Virus record (IMG/VR): IMGVR_UViG_3300034374_006068
Span: 1 to 28,275 of that record
Direction: 5' to 3' (one strand)
DNA: 28,275 nucleotides
Source: a virus
Of the stretch, positions 5,090 to 13,803 are shown piece after piece (the stretch's first letter is position 1; every line of letters starts with the position of its first letter). The notes beneath the pieces are model-generated. The model was not told the origin of the DNA, did no database searches, and was given only the letters and a program-made list of their open reading frames with translations. The translations under genes and the position numbers were made by a program.

Positions 5090-6925
5090 TTGATCGCTGA
5101 CTTCGCCACGATTGATTACGAGACGTACTACGACCGCGACTTTTCTCTTAGCAAACTGACAACAGATGAGTACTGTATGTCTAGCCAGTTTGAGGTTGTA
5201 GGCGTCTCCGTCAAACCCAGTTTATCCAAAGAACCTATCTGGTTTAGCGGCTCCTTTACAGATACCCAGCACTTTTTGCAGGGCGTCATCGACTGGCCGT
5301 CCACCGCTGTCTGCGCACACAACGCGCACTTCGACGGCTTCATCACTACTCAGCTTTTTGATCTCAAGCCTAAGCTGTGGATGGACACCGTACCTTTATC
5401 TCGCATGGCCTTCCCTTGGCTAGCGCGTCACTCCCTTGCAAAAGTAGCCGAACACATGGGGCTAGGTCAGAAAGGCACCGAGGTGCAGACCGCTATGGGC
5501 TTGCGTAGGGCAGACTTTACTGAAGCAGGACTCGCTCGTTACGCCGAATACTGCTGCAACGACGTCGCGCTTTGTAGCCTCATTGCTTCTAAGTTGTTAG
5601 AGACAACACCTGCTCTTGAGCTATATCTTATCGACATGACTACGCGGATGTTTACCGAACCGACTCTTATAGGCGATGCCAACCGCCTGCTCAACTATCA
5701 TAACAGCGTGCTTGATGACAAAGACGCGCTGTTAGAGCGTGCGCAAATTGGTCGCGACGAGCTAATGTCCAACCCCAAGTTTGCAGAAGCACTACGCAAC
5801 TTAGGCGTAATCCCACCCATGAAAATGTCCGCGCGGACGGGCAAAGAGACCTACGCCTTCGCAAAAAACGACCGCGACCTGACTGACCTTTTAGACCACT
5901 CCAACCCAGACGTACAGTCTCTTGTAGCGGCGCGGCTTGGTGTCAAATCGACGATCAACGAAACCCGCGCGCTACGTTTGATGGAAGCGGCAAGGCGTGG
6001 CCCGTTGCCCGTACACTTAAACCATTGGGGCGCTAAAACTACGGGCCGGCTGTCCGGCGGCAACAAAATGAATTGGCAGAACATTCCTGCTCGCGGGACA
6101 GGCGCAGAGATACGCAAGTGCGTAGGTGCGCCGCCGGGTAATTCCGTTGTAGTTGGCGACTCTAGTAATATCGAGTTACGAGTAGTGATGTCATTGGCTG
6201 GACAAACAGACGTGGTAGACAAAATACGCTCGGGCGTAGACTTGTACTGCGACTTCGCATCTGAAATGTATAACCGCAATATCGTTAAAGACGATAAAAA
6301 AGAGCGCATGGTGGGCAAAGTAGCCATGCTTTCTCTCCAATATGGCGCTGGAGCGGCCCGTTTTAAAGAAATGGTGCGGGTGATGGCGGGGCAAGTTATC
6401 TCAGAGGCCGAAGCAGAGCGCATTGTTTGGTTGTATCGCTCGCGGCACGACAAGGTAGTTGCGCTGTGGAAGCACTGCAATGATGTGATTTTGCCTGCAA
6501 TTCAGCGCAGAGATGTGTTACAGTCAGTTGATGTAAACGGTTGGTTTTTGACGACTCATAACGGGTTCTCAATGCCAAACTCGGTGGGGGTTGTGTACCA
6601 CGACCTGCATCGTGATGCCACGGGTGATTGGCAGTATTGGTCTGCGGGTAAGAAGCAGAAGATTTACGGTGGAAAAGTGGTAGAAAACATATCGCAACAC
6701 GCCGCGCGGCATATTGTCATGTGGCAGACTGCGCGCATAAACAGGAGATTTCCTGTGGCCCTCAGTGTACACGACGAAGCTGTTTGTGTGGTCACTGATG
6801 CACGCGTGGACGAGTGCAAAGAATGGATGCAAGTTTGTCTCCGCGAAGCTCCGCCGTGGTGTAGGGGGTCAATACCCCTAGATTGTGAGGTAGAAGTCGG
6901 CAGAACGTACGGAGACGCTAAATGA
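5090..6925 (+). CDS. family A DNA polymerase with 3'-5' exonuclease
   Basis: A 611-residue replicative polymerase. The TTG start at 5090 is supported by GGAGGG at 5077-5082 and by the exonuclease motif that begins at once: Exo I IDYET (D9, E11), Exo II HNAHFD (D82), Exo III YCCND (D158). Polymerase motifs follow: motif A GDSSNIELR (D357), the O-helix RMVGKVAMLSLQYG (R406, K410, Y418) and motif C HDE (D562, E563). All catalytic residues are present. There is no 5'-3' exonuclease domain, as in other phage-type PolA enzymes of about 600 residues. It heads the replication module and probably works with the primase-helicase and SSB candidate encoded downstream. The next motif-independent Met is at residue 30, too late to keep Exo I. 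Confidence 0.96.
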   Translation: MIADFATIDYETYYDRDFSLSKLTTDEYCMSSQFEVVGVSVKPSLSKEPIWFSGSFTDTQHFLQGVIDWPSTAVCAHNAHFDGFITTQLFDLKPKLWMDTVPLSRMAFPWLARHSLAKVAEHMGLGQKGTEVQTAMGLRRADFTEAGLARYAEYCCNDVALCSLIASKLLETTPALELYLIDMTTRMFTEPTLIGDANRLLNYHNSVLDDKDALLERAQIGRDELMSNPKFAEALRNLGVIPPMKMSARTGKETYAFAKNDRDLTDLLDHSNPDVQSLVAARLGVKSTINETRALRLMEAARRGPLPVHLNHWGAKTTGRLSGGNKMNWQNIPARGTGAEIRKCVGAPPGNSVVVGDSSNIELRVVMSLAGQTDVVDKIRSGVDLYCDFASEMYNRNIVKDDKKERMVGKVAMLSLQYGAGAARFKEMVRVMAGQVISEAEAERIVWLYRSRHDKVVALWKHCNDVILPAIQRRDVLQSVDVNGWFLTTHNGFSMPNSVGVVYHDLHRDATGDWQYWSAGKKQKIYGGKVVENISQHAARHIVMWQTARINRRFPVALSVHDEAVCVVTDARVDECKEWMQVCLREAPPWCRGSIPLDCEVEVGRTYGDAK

Positions 6926-6937
6926 TTGGGGTCGAGT

Positions 6938-7597
6938 ATGTCCAAGTTTCCAATGTCTTACAGCAGGTTGAGCACGTTTGAAAATTGTCCGCAACAGTTC
7001 GACTACTTATACGTAACAAAGAATGTACAAGTAGTAGAATCAGAGGCGATGGCCTACGGCACTAGAGTGCACGAGGCGCTAGAAATGTATGCAAAGTCGC
7101 GAGACGAAAAGTATTTAACTCGCGAGACAAGAAAGTGGAAAAGCCTGATAGACAGGCTACTAGAAAAGAAAGGTACACACCTGTATGAGTACCAAATGGC
7201 TGTAACACCAGAGTTAGAGCCGTGTGATTGGATGGCAAAAGACGTATGGCTACGTGGTATAGCTGACGTGTTAGTGGTTGATGGAGATACAGCATATTGT
7301 TTGGACTGGAAAACAGGCAAGGTGCGAGACAATCCTACGCAGTTGCAGTTGTTTGCCTGTATGGTGTTCTTGCACTTTCCCGAGGTCAAGACGGTCAAGA
7401 CGGCCTTCGTGTGGCTCAAGTTCGACCAAGTTACAGATATGGTGTACAAGCGGTCTATGTTTGATCCGATGTGGCGCAACCTGATGCAAAGGTTCGACTA
7501 CGCGCAGGAGACCATAGACTTAGGGGTGTTTGAGGCAAAGCCGAGCGGTTTGTGCCGGTGGTGCGCGGCGCGGGACATTTGCCCTTACGGGAGATAG
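6938..7597 (+). CDS. Cas4/RecB-like PD-(D/E)XK nuclease
   Basis: From ATG 6938 the product is 219 residues; a TTG at 6926 would add four. The N-terminus SYSRLSTFENCPQQF is the classic start of RecB/Cas4-type nucleases. The catalytic core is GIAD (D110) followed by CLDWKTGK (D123, K125), then a QLQLFA helix that carries the family's conserved Gln. C17 together with the C-terminal CRWCAARDIC forms a four-Cys set like the Fe-S cluster of AddB/Cas4 nucleases. It is expected to process DNA ends in phage recombination or replication. It lies between the polymerase and the VRR-NUC gene, in a typical phage replication cluster. Confidence 0.92.
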   Translation: MSKFPMSYSRLSTFENCPQQFDYLYVTKNVQVVESEAMAYGTRVHEALEMYAKSRDEKYLTRETRKWKSLIDRLLEKKGTHLYEYQMAVTPELEPCDWMAKDVWLRGIADVLVVDGDTAYCLDWKTGKVRDNPTQLQLFACMVFLHFPEVKTVKTAFVWLKFDQVTDMVYKRSMFDPMWRNLMQRFDYAQETIDLGVFEAKPSGLCRWCAARDICPYGR

Positions 7598-7598
7598 C

Positions 7599-7901
7599 GT
7601 GAAGAACGAAAAAGATGTGAAAGCCGAGGTCAAAAAAATACTAACCGAGTTCGGTGCGTGGTGGTATATGCCGGTACAAACAGGTTATGGAGTAAAAGGA
7701 ATACCTGACTTTGTTGCGTGTATAAACGGCAAGTTCGTCGGTGTTGAGACCAAGTTTGGAGCTAACAAAGAGTCGGCTTGGCAGAAAAAACAAGGCAACA
7801 GCATCCGCGAAGCGCAGGGGCTGTACTTTGTTATCAACGAAAAGAACCTTGACGCTTTACGCCTTTCGCTGGCTGTAATAAAAGGACTCGCGGACGTATG
7901 A
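7599..7901 (+). CDS. VRR-NUC domain nuclease
   Basis: GTG 7599 is chosen because GGGAGA (7589-7594) lies just upstream and the previous gene stops at 7597; the frame is open further upstream but that part overlaps the preceding nuclease gene. The 100-residue product has the core GIPDF (D37) and VETKFG (E50, K52) of VRR-NUC/Holliday-junction-resolvase-like PD-(D/E)XK enzymes, as stand-alone small phage proteins. It probably cuts branched or structured DNA during recombination or concatemer processing. The stop overlaps the start of the helicase gene (ATGA at 7898), a pairing of VRR-NUC with a SNF2 helicase that is common in phage genomes. Confidence 0.92.
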   Translation: MKNEKDVKAEVKKILTEFGAWWYMPVQTGYGVKGIPDFVACINGKFVGVETKFGANKESAWQKKQGNSIREAQGLYFVINEKNLDALRLSLAVIKGLADV

Positions 7902-9448
7902 CCGCTATAGTTGTGCCCAACAGAGAAAAGATCGTGCTCCCCAAGTCCGGCAACGAAGGGTTGCTAGAGGTAGTGCCGCACGCCAAAGTCTTTCAGCTGA
8001 AGAACGTCGAGTACATTGCTTTGAATCATGGCGTCGAGGAAACTCATGTACTCAGGAACATGGGCATCAAAAACGTGCCTGCGCCTATCCTAAATTACTA
8101 CGACTGGCCTGCTCGATTCTCTGCGATGGAACATCAGCGCCAAACTGCTGCTTTCTTAGTAGCAAACAGGCGTGGTTTATGTCTCAACGCGCCGGGCACG
8201 GGCAAGACTATTAGTACGCTGTGGGCGGCAGACTATTTACTAACCACTAATGTTATTAAAAAAGTGCTTATTATATCTCCATTGTCTACGCTCAAACCTG
8301 TGTGGGGTAAGGAGATCATGCAACATTTGCCGCACCGCAGCTTTGAAATACTAACGGGCACAAGGAAGAAGCGCGAGCAGTTGTTGGAGAAGAAGGGCGT
8401 CGAGTTCTTTATCATCAACCACGATGGCTTTACGACGATGCCGGATAACTTCAGGGACTTTGACCTTGTGGTGTACGACGAGGCTACCGCGCTCAAGACG
8501 CCTAGTTCTCGCCGTTTCAAGCTGTTTGCAAACTACGTGAACGAGGTGTCGCCTTGGCTATGGTTGCTGACCGGCACGCCAATCGCGCAATCTCCTGTGG
8601 ACGCGTGGGCTTTGGCTAAACTTGTCAACAGCAAGTCCCTGCCTCGCAGTTTTACTGCGTTCAAAGACTTGACCATGCAAAAGGTGTCTCAGTTTAAGTG
8701 GATACCAAGGCCCGAAGCGCTAACCGTATGCAAAGCCGTGCTACAGCCGTCGATACGATTCGACCTAGCCGAGTGCAAAGATTTGCCTGATACAGTTTAC
8801 GTACCCCGCGAATGTGCCTTGACTAAGGTGCAGGCAGAGGCGTATAAAGAGCTACAGGAAGAAGCCTGCATTGCAGGAGCCGACATATCGGCGGCTAACG
8901 CGGCGGTGCTTTTTCAGAAGCTACTCCAAGTGTGTTGTGGTGTGGCTTACAACTCTGATGGTGAGAACGTGGAGTTCGATGACTCCAGCCGTATCGCTAT
9001 GTTAGAGGACATTATCGCGGAGGTCGGAGACAAGTGCATTGTCTTTGTTCCGTTGCGCGGCGTACAACAACGGTTGTACAAGCTACTACAACAAAAGAAG
9101 TTAGATGTAGCTATGGTTAATGGTGATGTAAAGAAGTCTGAACGTGATGATATTTTTTATAAGTTTCAGCACACAGACAACATACAAATACTCTTGGCTC
9201 ACCCCAAGGTGGCGGCTCATGGCCTGACCCTTACGAAAGCGAGCAGTATTATATGGTACGCTCCTATATACTCGTTGGAGATGTACGAACAGGCTAACGC
9301 CAGAATACGGCGATTAGATACAGAAGGTAAAACTGTTGTTTACCATCTGGGTGCTACTAATTTTGAGTTTGAGTTATATAACCGGCTCAAAAATAAACAG
9401 AAAGTCTTGACTGACTTTCTTAGTATGGTGCGTGGTGTTAATGATTAG
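7898..9448 (+). CDS. SNF2-type superfamily 2 helicase/ATPase
   Basis: A 516-residue protein with all main SNF2/SF2 motifs: Walker A NAPGTGKT (K103), motif Ia LIISPLSTLKPVW, motif II VYDEAT (D194, E195; DEAT in place of DEAH), motif III LLTGTPIAQSP, and in lobe 2 HGLTLTKASSIIWY and the arginine-finger motif QANARIRR near residue 466. The size matches compact phage SNF2-like ATPases that lack chromatin-type extra domains. It probably translocates on double-stranded DNA and acts in phage replication or recombination with the VRR-NUC enzyme to which its start is coupled. Confidence 0.95.
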   Translation: MTAIVVPNREKIVLPKSGNEGLLEVVPHAKVFQLKNVEYIALNHGVEETHVLRNMGIKNVPAPILNYYDWPARFSAMEHQRQTAAFLVANRRGLCLNAPGTGKTISTLWAADYLLTTNVIKKVLIISPLSTLKPVWGKEIMQHLPHRSFEILTGTRKKREQLLEKKGVEFFIINHDGFTTMPDNFRDFDLVVYDEATALKTPSSRRFKLFANYVNEVSPWLWLLTGTPIAQSPVDAWALAKLVNSKSLPRSFTAFKDLTMQKVSQFKWIPRPEALTVCKAVLQPSIRFDLAECKDLPDTVYVPRECALTKVQAEAYKELQEEACIAGADISAANAAVLFQKLLQVCCGVAYNSDGENVEFDDSSRIAMLEDIIAEVGDKCIVFVPLRGVQQRLYKLLQQKKLDVAMVNGDVKKSERDDIFYKFQHTDNIQILLAHPKVAAHGLTLTKASSIIWYAPIYSLEMYEQANARIRRLDTEGKTVVYHLGATNFEFELYNRLKNKQKVLTDFLSMVRGVND

Positions 9449-9459
9449 GAGATAGTGAT

Positions 9460-9849
9460 ATGGACTTTGAAAAAGCCATCGACAAATACCTGACCTTACG
9501 CAAAGAGTGCGACGAGATAAATCGCAACGCGAAGGTCGAAGTGGGTAAACGCAAAGAAGTTATGAAAAAGCTGGAGGCGTGGATTTCGCTGAAGGCTGAC
9601 GAGGCGGGACTCAAGACGATCCCGACCCAGCTGGGGACGGGGTACTGGTCTACCCACCATACGTGCACCCTAGCTGAACCCGAGAGTTTCTTTCAGTATA
9701 TCAAAAGCGAAGACGCTTGGGATTTGCTGGAGAAGCGCGCCAGTAAAACGGCGGTGAAGGCGTTTATAGAGGAGGAAGGTGCACCACCTCCCGGCGTCAA
9801 TTTTAGTAGTTACATGGTTTTTAACGTACGTGAACAACGGAGTAAGTGA
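9460..9849 (+). CDS. conserved phage replication-region protein (129 aa), function unknown
   Basis: ATG 9460 is preceded by TAGGAGA. A charged N-terminal helix with coiled-coil character (residues about 1-50) is followed by a compact C-terminal part containing a GTGYWSTHHTCTLAEPE strand region, WDLLEKRASKTAV and PPPGVNFSSYMVFNVRE. This pattern is one I know from many phage proteins encoded near polymerase and SSB genes, of unknown function. Placement two bases from the SSB candidate suggests a role in DNA replication or recombination. No catalytic residues are evident. Confidence 0.75.
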   Translation: MDFEKAIDKYLTLRKECDEINRNAKVEVGKRKEVMKKLEAWISLKADEAGLKTIPTQLGTGYWSTHHTCTLAEPESFFQYIKSEDAWDLLEKRASKTAVKAFIEEEGAPPPGVNFSSYMVFNVREQRSK

Positions 9850-9850
9850 T

Positions 9851-10783
9851 ATGACTAGTCCCATGCAAGTACCAGACCACATTGCCGCGCGCATGGCCGC
9901 GCGTCGAGATAGTGGCACTCGTTCGTCCATTCTGGATGCAGTAGTAACGGAATCGGGCGCGTCTCTCCCCCGCATCTCTATTAAAGCCGCGAAGTATCGG
10001 CTGGTCGAGGCCGGTGTAGAGACTCCTGTAGGCAACACCTTAGACGTAGTGATTGTGGGAATTAACCCCAACACTAGTAAGGTTTTTTACTCTCAAGCCT
10101 ATGACGGCACCGAGCAACGCCCATCGTGTTCTAGCGATGACGGCGTTAGACCCAACGCGGGAGTCCCTGACCCAGTGTCTGACTCGTGCGCGCTGTGTCC
10201 TAATAACGTGTTAGGCAGTAAGGTCAATCCGTCTGGCGCCAAGAGCAAGCTGTGTTCTGACCAGCGGCATTTGGCTGTTGTCCCTGCGGCTGACCCCAAG
10301 AAGGTCTACCAGTTGACGCTATCTGTGTCGGCGATGAAGCCTTTGCGGGAGTACTTCAAGCACTTGCAGAACTACGGGGCGGTGCCAGAAGAAGTCGTGA
10401 CCGAGCTAGGGTTTGACGATAACGCCAGCTTCCCGCTCGTTACCTTCAAAATGAAGAACTTTCTGCCGGAAAAGGCGTTGCCTACCATTGATTCGATCAC
10501 TCAGAGCGACGATGTGAAGGCCGCAGTACGGCTGATTCCCCCACCCAACACGCCTGCACCGGCCATACCCTCGCCGGATACGGGTGCTCCCAAGATTGGC
10601 GCTCCTCCCGCAGAACCTGCGGAGATTGTGGTGCCGAACTCCGCAGAACCTGCGGAGGTCGTGGTGCCGATTACGCCAGAACCCAAGCCCGAACCTGCGC
10701 CAGAGCCAGAGGCGAAGAAACAGGAAGCGGCACCGGAGAGCTTGTCTGAATTAGAGGACGCATTGGACAGCTTATTTGATTAG
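9851..10783 (+). CDS. probable single-stranded DNA-binding protein with Cys cluster and acidic tail
   Basis: ATG 9851 follows GGAG at 9839-9842; an upstream ATG at 9779 lies inside the preceding gene and is less likely. The 310-residue product has a beta-rich core with a four-Cys cluster (C93, C113, C116, C135) around DDGVRPNAGVPDP and CALCPNNVLGSK. It then has a Pro-rich linker (about 225-290) and an acidic, hydrophobic-capped tail ending SELEDALDSLFD. Core, linker and acidic tail make up the usual SSB plan, and I recall similar proteins with this Cys pattern beside phage polymerases. The tail may dock replication partners. Inferred from architecture and context; not a classic OB-fold match by eye. 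Confidence 0.65.
   Translation: MTSPMQVPDHIAARMAARRDSGTRSSILDAVVTESGASLPRISIKAAKYRLVEAGVETPVGNTLDVVIVGINPNTSKVFYSQAYDGTEQRPSCSSDDGVRPNAGVPDPVSDSCALCPNNVLGSKVNPSGAKSKLCSDQRHLAVVPAADPKKVYQLTLSVSAMKPLREYFKHLQNYGAVPEEVVTELGFDDNASFPLVTFKMKNFLPEKALPTIDSITQSDDVKAAVRLIPPPNTPAPAIPSPDTGAPKIGAPPAEPAEIVVPNSAEPAEVVVPITPEPKPEPAPEPEAKKQEAAPESLSELEDALDSLFD
10608..10670 (+). repeat. Two 30-bp direct repeats in the SSB linker (33-bp period)
   Basis: Copies at 10608-10637 and 10641-10670 differ at only two bases and each encodes AEPAE(I/V)VVP. Each copy contains the small palindrome CCGCAGAACCTGCGG, so the RNA could form two short hairpins. The 33-bp period keeps the frame and extends the Pro/Glu-rich linker. 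Confidence 0.9.
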
Positions 10784-10796
10784 GCTCTATACTGAC

Positions 10797-10821
10797 CCCC
10801 CGTACGCGTACCGTGCGGGGG
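10797..10821 (+). promoter_or_regulatory. strong RNA hairpin ahead of the primase-helicase gene
   Basis: Arms CCCCCGTACG (10797-10806) and CGTGCGGGGG (10812-10821) pair over ten positions with one G-U and a five-base loop. No T-run follows, so it is not an ordinary intrinsic terminator. It lies in the 60-base gap between the SSB candidate stop and the primase start. Possible roles are mRNA processing or stability, or control of primase translation; a second GGGGG at 10836-10840 next to the start codon could compete for the C-run. Confidence 0.6.
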
Positions 10822-10843
10822 AGCACAAGTATTGTGGGGGCGT

Positions 10844-13708
10844 ATGTTAACGTGTGATTTTTTCAGCACCGTCTTGCCCGAAGAAGGTACTTACGTACTT
10901 TTCGTGCAAAAGCCAGACGGTAAAGGATGGAACGAAAACCATAATTCTATTGAATCTCTAACTGACGCCGCGCTAGGCTACGACAAAACAGATGCCACTG
11001 TTTATTTCGCGCTAGGCACGTTTGTTGACAACGTAGAAGAAGATGGGACTGGACGGCTACGCGCGAGGCGCAAAGCCGTGTTTGCAGACAAATTCAAAAC
11101 TCTCGCCGTCGATATTGACGTAGGGGGTAAGTACGAAGACGCACGCGAGGCGGCAAAAGATTTGTTGCGCGCGTGCGCAGAAGTAGATTTACCTAAGCCT
11201 TTGTTCGTTAAGTCGGGCAAGGGTGTACACGCCTATTGGCCAATGACTAGCGCTATATCGGCAAGGCATTGGGAGCTTATGGCGCGAATGTTGCGTGCCG
11301 CATTAGCGGCTTGCGCTGTGGACTTTGATACGTCAAAGATTCACGACCCTGCGATGGTGTTGCGTCCTGTGGGAACGCGACACAAGAAAGACCCGACAAA
11401 CTGGCTAGAGGTAACAGCCGCAAAGCCTATCGACTTGATAGACCCGCGCACCCTAGCCACCGCGCTAAAGCCTTACAAGGACTTAGCTAATACTACGCCG
11501 TTACAGCGCAAAGAGCGCCGGTCGTCCGTATTAGACGCGTTTAATGAAGGCAATCGTACACCTGTGGTGTTGGAATCGCTAAAGGGTTGCGTGCAAATCA
11601 GCGCGTTGCTGGAGTCGCAGGGTGCTAAGGACGCGCTTGGTAACACTCCACAAGAGCCTATGTGGAGAGCTAGTCTCGGAATCGCAAAGTATGCGGAGGA
11701 CGTAGACGCGGCGATCATCGCCTTGGCTGGAGGGCACGAGGATTTTGACTTCGCAGACAGCAAGCGCAAGCTAGAAGGGTGGCAAGGAACGGGGCCGACG
11801 ACGTGTCAGAAGTTTGACGAGCTTTGCCCTAACGTGTGTGCAGTATGCCCCCACTTTGGAAAGATCAAGTCCCCGGCAGTGCTTACGCAAGGACACACTG
11901 AGCTAGTATCCGAAGACCCCAAGACCGGCGCGACTGTCGCAACCGAGCTACCTTTCGGGTATCACATAAAAGACAACCACTTGTACTTTCGCCCCAAGGA
12001 CTCCAATGAAGACACGTTCGTTGCGCCTTACGCGCTGTGGGTAGTTGGGCGCGTTGCCGATGTAGAGGAGAGTCAGCAGAAAGCTAAGGTTGCAGTAAAC
12101 CTTCCCATCGAAGGCACAAAGGTGGTAGATGTAGACGTGACGGCTATAGCAGACGGGGGCCAGACTCTTAGCAAGGCGCTGTCGCTAAAACAAATTTATG
12201 TTAGCGGGGACACTACGAGGCTAAAAAGTTATCTAATGACATACCTAAGAGAATTGCAGAAAGCCAGCAGTATCGACCATTTCTACCGGCACTTTGGGTG
12301 GCAGAAAGATGGTTCGTTCTTGTCTGGACGCGGTGTACACGGCAGGGACGATGTTGACCATATCCATTTGGAAGGCGCGGCGTCTGAGTTCCAAGAGTTC
12401 CTTGCCCCTACGGGCGATGTATCGAAGTGGGTGAAAGCGACTAAGCTGTTTGCGCACAAAGAGTTAAAGTACCACGGCGGCTATTTCCTGATGATGCTAG
12501 GCGCTCCGTTGCAGGCGGGGTCTAACATTGCAGGTATGTTTGTGAACGCGTACTCGCGCGACTCGGGTTCGGGCAAAACGCTCACGGCTCGGTTCGGGCT
12601 GAGTGCGTGGGGCAAGCCGTCAAAACTTATCCGCACAGTCAACGATACGGATAACTCGTTATACAAATCGTTCGGTATCACCAGCAGTTTCGGCGCCTAC
12701 ATTGACGAGTACACAACCGTAGACGTAGAGCGTGGGCGCAGGCAAATCTTTACGTGGCAAGAAGGTAGAGAGCGCACACGTCTGTCGCGTTCCGCAGATG
12801 GTTTTAGAGAACAGGCGTACTGGAACATGCCTATCTTCGCATCATCTAACCGGGACATCCATGAGATGCTTAATATGCGTATCTCGTCAGAAGCAGAGCA
12901 GTTGCGCGTGTTGCAGTTGCCGTTTCCGCGCACAAAAATCTTTGAGGACAACGCGGATTTTGGCTACCGCCTCACAGGACTGCTAGAGGATAACTACGGG
13001 CTAATCGGCCCAATGCTCGTCGATGAAATCATCAAACGCGGCGGTGCAAAAGAAATATATGAGCGGGCGTACATTCGCTTCGCTGACAAATACCAATTCA
13101 AGTTCCTTGGGCAAGAGCGGTTTATAAACTCCGTGATCGTGTGCGCGGACGCTATAGGCGAGATTGCCACAGACTTAGGACTCATTGAGTTCGACTACAA
13201 GAAAGCTGTCGATAACGTGCTACAGGCAGTTAGACGCCAGCGCGAGACGATGCGTGAAACCAAGCTAGACAGCCTCGACGTTGTGTTCCAGTTCTTAACT
13301 GAGAACGCAGATAAGATCGTGCACTGGCGAGAGGATCACGATGGTGGTGGAGCAACCAGAGCTTATGCTTTGCCTGCGCCTAAAGTAGCGGTCGCCAGAA
13401 CCGAGTACGCGTACGACAAAGACGGCAAGCTGATCGGCGGGGGGCTATATATAAACAGAACCACCTTCCGAAATTGGTGTGCACTTAATGGAGCAGAGTA
13501 TCGTTCCGCAAGAGAGGGGCTAGAAGATATGGGCATTGGCGTAAGCGAGCCGCGAAAGACTCTGTTCAAGGGCGTAAGCGGAGCCGCATCTTCTGGTCAA
13601 ACTTACTGCGTAGCGATAGAGGTGCAGTCGCACCCACGTCTAATCGAAGCGGCTGAAAGCACGCAACCGGGGGCGATTAGTTGTAAACCAAGGCTCGCGG
13701 TGGTGTGA
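10844..13708 (+). CDS. primase-helicase: AEP-type primase fused to DUF927-like ATPase
   Basis: ATG 10844 gives 954 residues; a TTG at 10832 would add four, but ATG is closest to the usual rule and has GGGGG (10836-10840) upstream. The N-terminal third looks like an archaeo-eukaryotic primase: VDIDVG (D90, D92), SGKGVHAYWPM, then VLRPVGTRHKKDPTNWLEV. A Cys cluster (CQKFDELCPNVCAVC, about 320-336) follows, as in other phage primase-helicases. The C-terminal half has Walker A SRDSGSGKT (K578), Walker B AYIDEYT (D621, E622) and the layout of DUF927/VirE-type helicase ATPases. It probably primes and unwinds DNA for the family A polymerase upstream. It is the last large gene before the convergence point. 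Confidence 0.88.
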   Translation: MLTCDFFSTVLPEEGTYVLFVQKPDGKGWNENHNSIESLTDAALGYDKTDATVYFALGTFVDNVEEDGTGRLRARRKAVFADKFKTLAVDIDVGGKYEDAREAAKDLLRACAEVDLPKPLFVKSGKGVHAYWPMTSAISARHWELMARMLRAALAACAVDFDTSKIHDPAMVLRPVGTRHKKDPTNWLEVTAAKPIDLIDPRTLATALKPYKDLANTTPLQRKERRSSVLDAFNEGNRTPVVLESLKGCVQISALLESQGAKDALGNTPQEPMWRASLGIAKYAEDVDAAIIALAGGHEDFDFADSKRKLEGWQGTGPTTCQKFDELCPNVCAVCPHFGKIKSPAVLTQGHTELVSEDPKTGATVATELPFGYHIKDNHLYFRPKDSNEDTFVAPYALWVVGRVADVEESQQKAKVAVNLPIEGTKVVDVDVTAIADGGQTLSKALSLKQIYVSGDTTRLKSYLMTYLRELQKASSIDHFYRHFGWQKDGSFLSGRGVHGRDDVDHIHLEGAASEFQEFLAPTGDVSKWVKATKLFAHKELKYHGGYFLMMLGAPLQAGSNIAGMFVNAYSRDSGSGKTLTARFGLSAWGKPSKLIRTVNDTDNSLYKSFGITSSFGAYIDEYTTVDVERGRRQIFTWQEGRERTRLSRSADGFREQAYWNMPIFASSNRDIHEMLNMRISSEAEQLRVLQLPFPRTKIFEDNADFGYRLTGLLEDNYGLIGPMLVDEIIKRGGAKEIYERAYIRFADKYQFKFLGQERFINSVIVCADAIGEIATDLGLIEFDYKKAVDNVLQAVRRQRETMRETKLDSLDVVFQFLTENADKIVHWREDHDGGGATRAYALPAPKVAVARTEYAYDKDGKLIGGGLYINRTTFRNWCALNGAEYRSAREGLEDMGIGVSEPRKTLFKGVSGAASSGQTYCVAIEVQSHPRLIEAAESTQPGAISCKPRLAVV

Positions 13709-13710
13709 GT

Positions 13711-13803
13711 ATGGGTGCTGAGTCCGATGCACCGATGTACAAAGGTGTTTTTCCCTTTTCAAAAATCGGATTAGTCCAGAATACACTCCTAAAGCTGACC
13801 TAG
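13711..13803 (+). CDS. possible 30-aa peptide after the primase gene
   Basis: An ATG two bases after the primase stop opens a 30-codon frame (MGAESDAPMYKGVFPFSKIG, then LVQNTLLKLT) that ends at TAG 13801-13803, exactly where the convergent hairpin begins. The ribosome-binding site is weak (GTGAG), so this may be chance in a 120-base gap. No other gene was seen on either strand of the gap. Confidence 0.25.
   Translation: MGAESDAPMYKGVFPFSKIGLVQNTLLKLT

Noticed and set aside
5851-6480. 209-codon - strand frame opposite the polymerase
   Set aside because: It overlaps catalytic motifs of the polymerase on the other strand and has no domain-like features.
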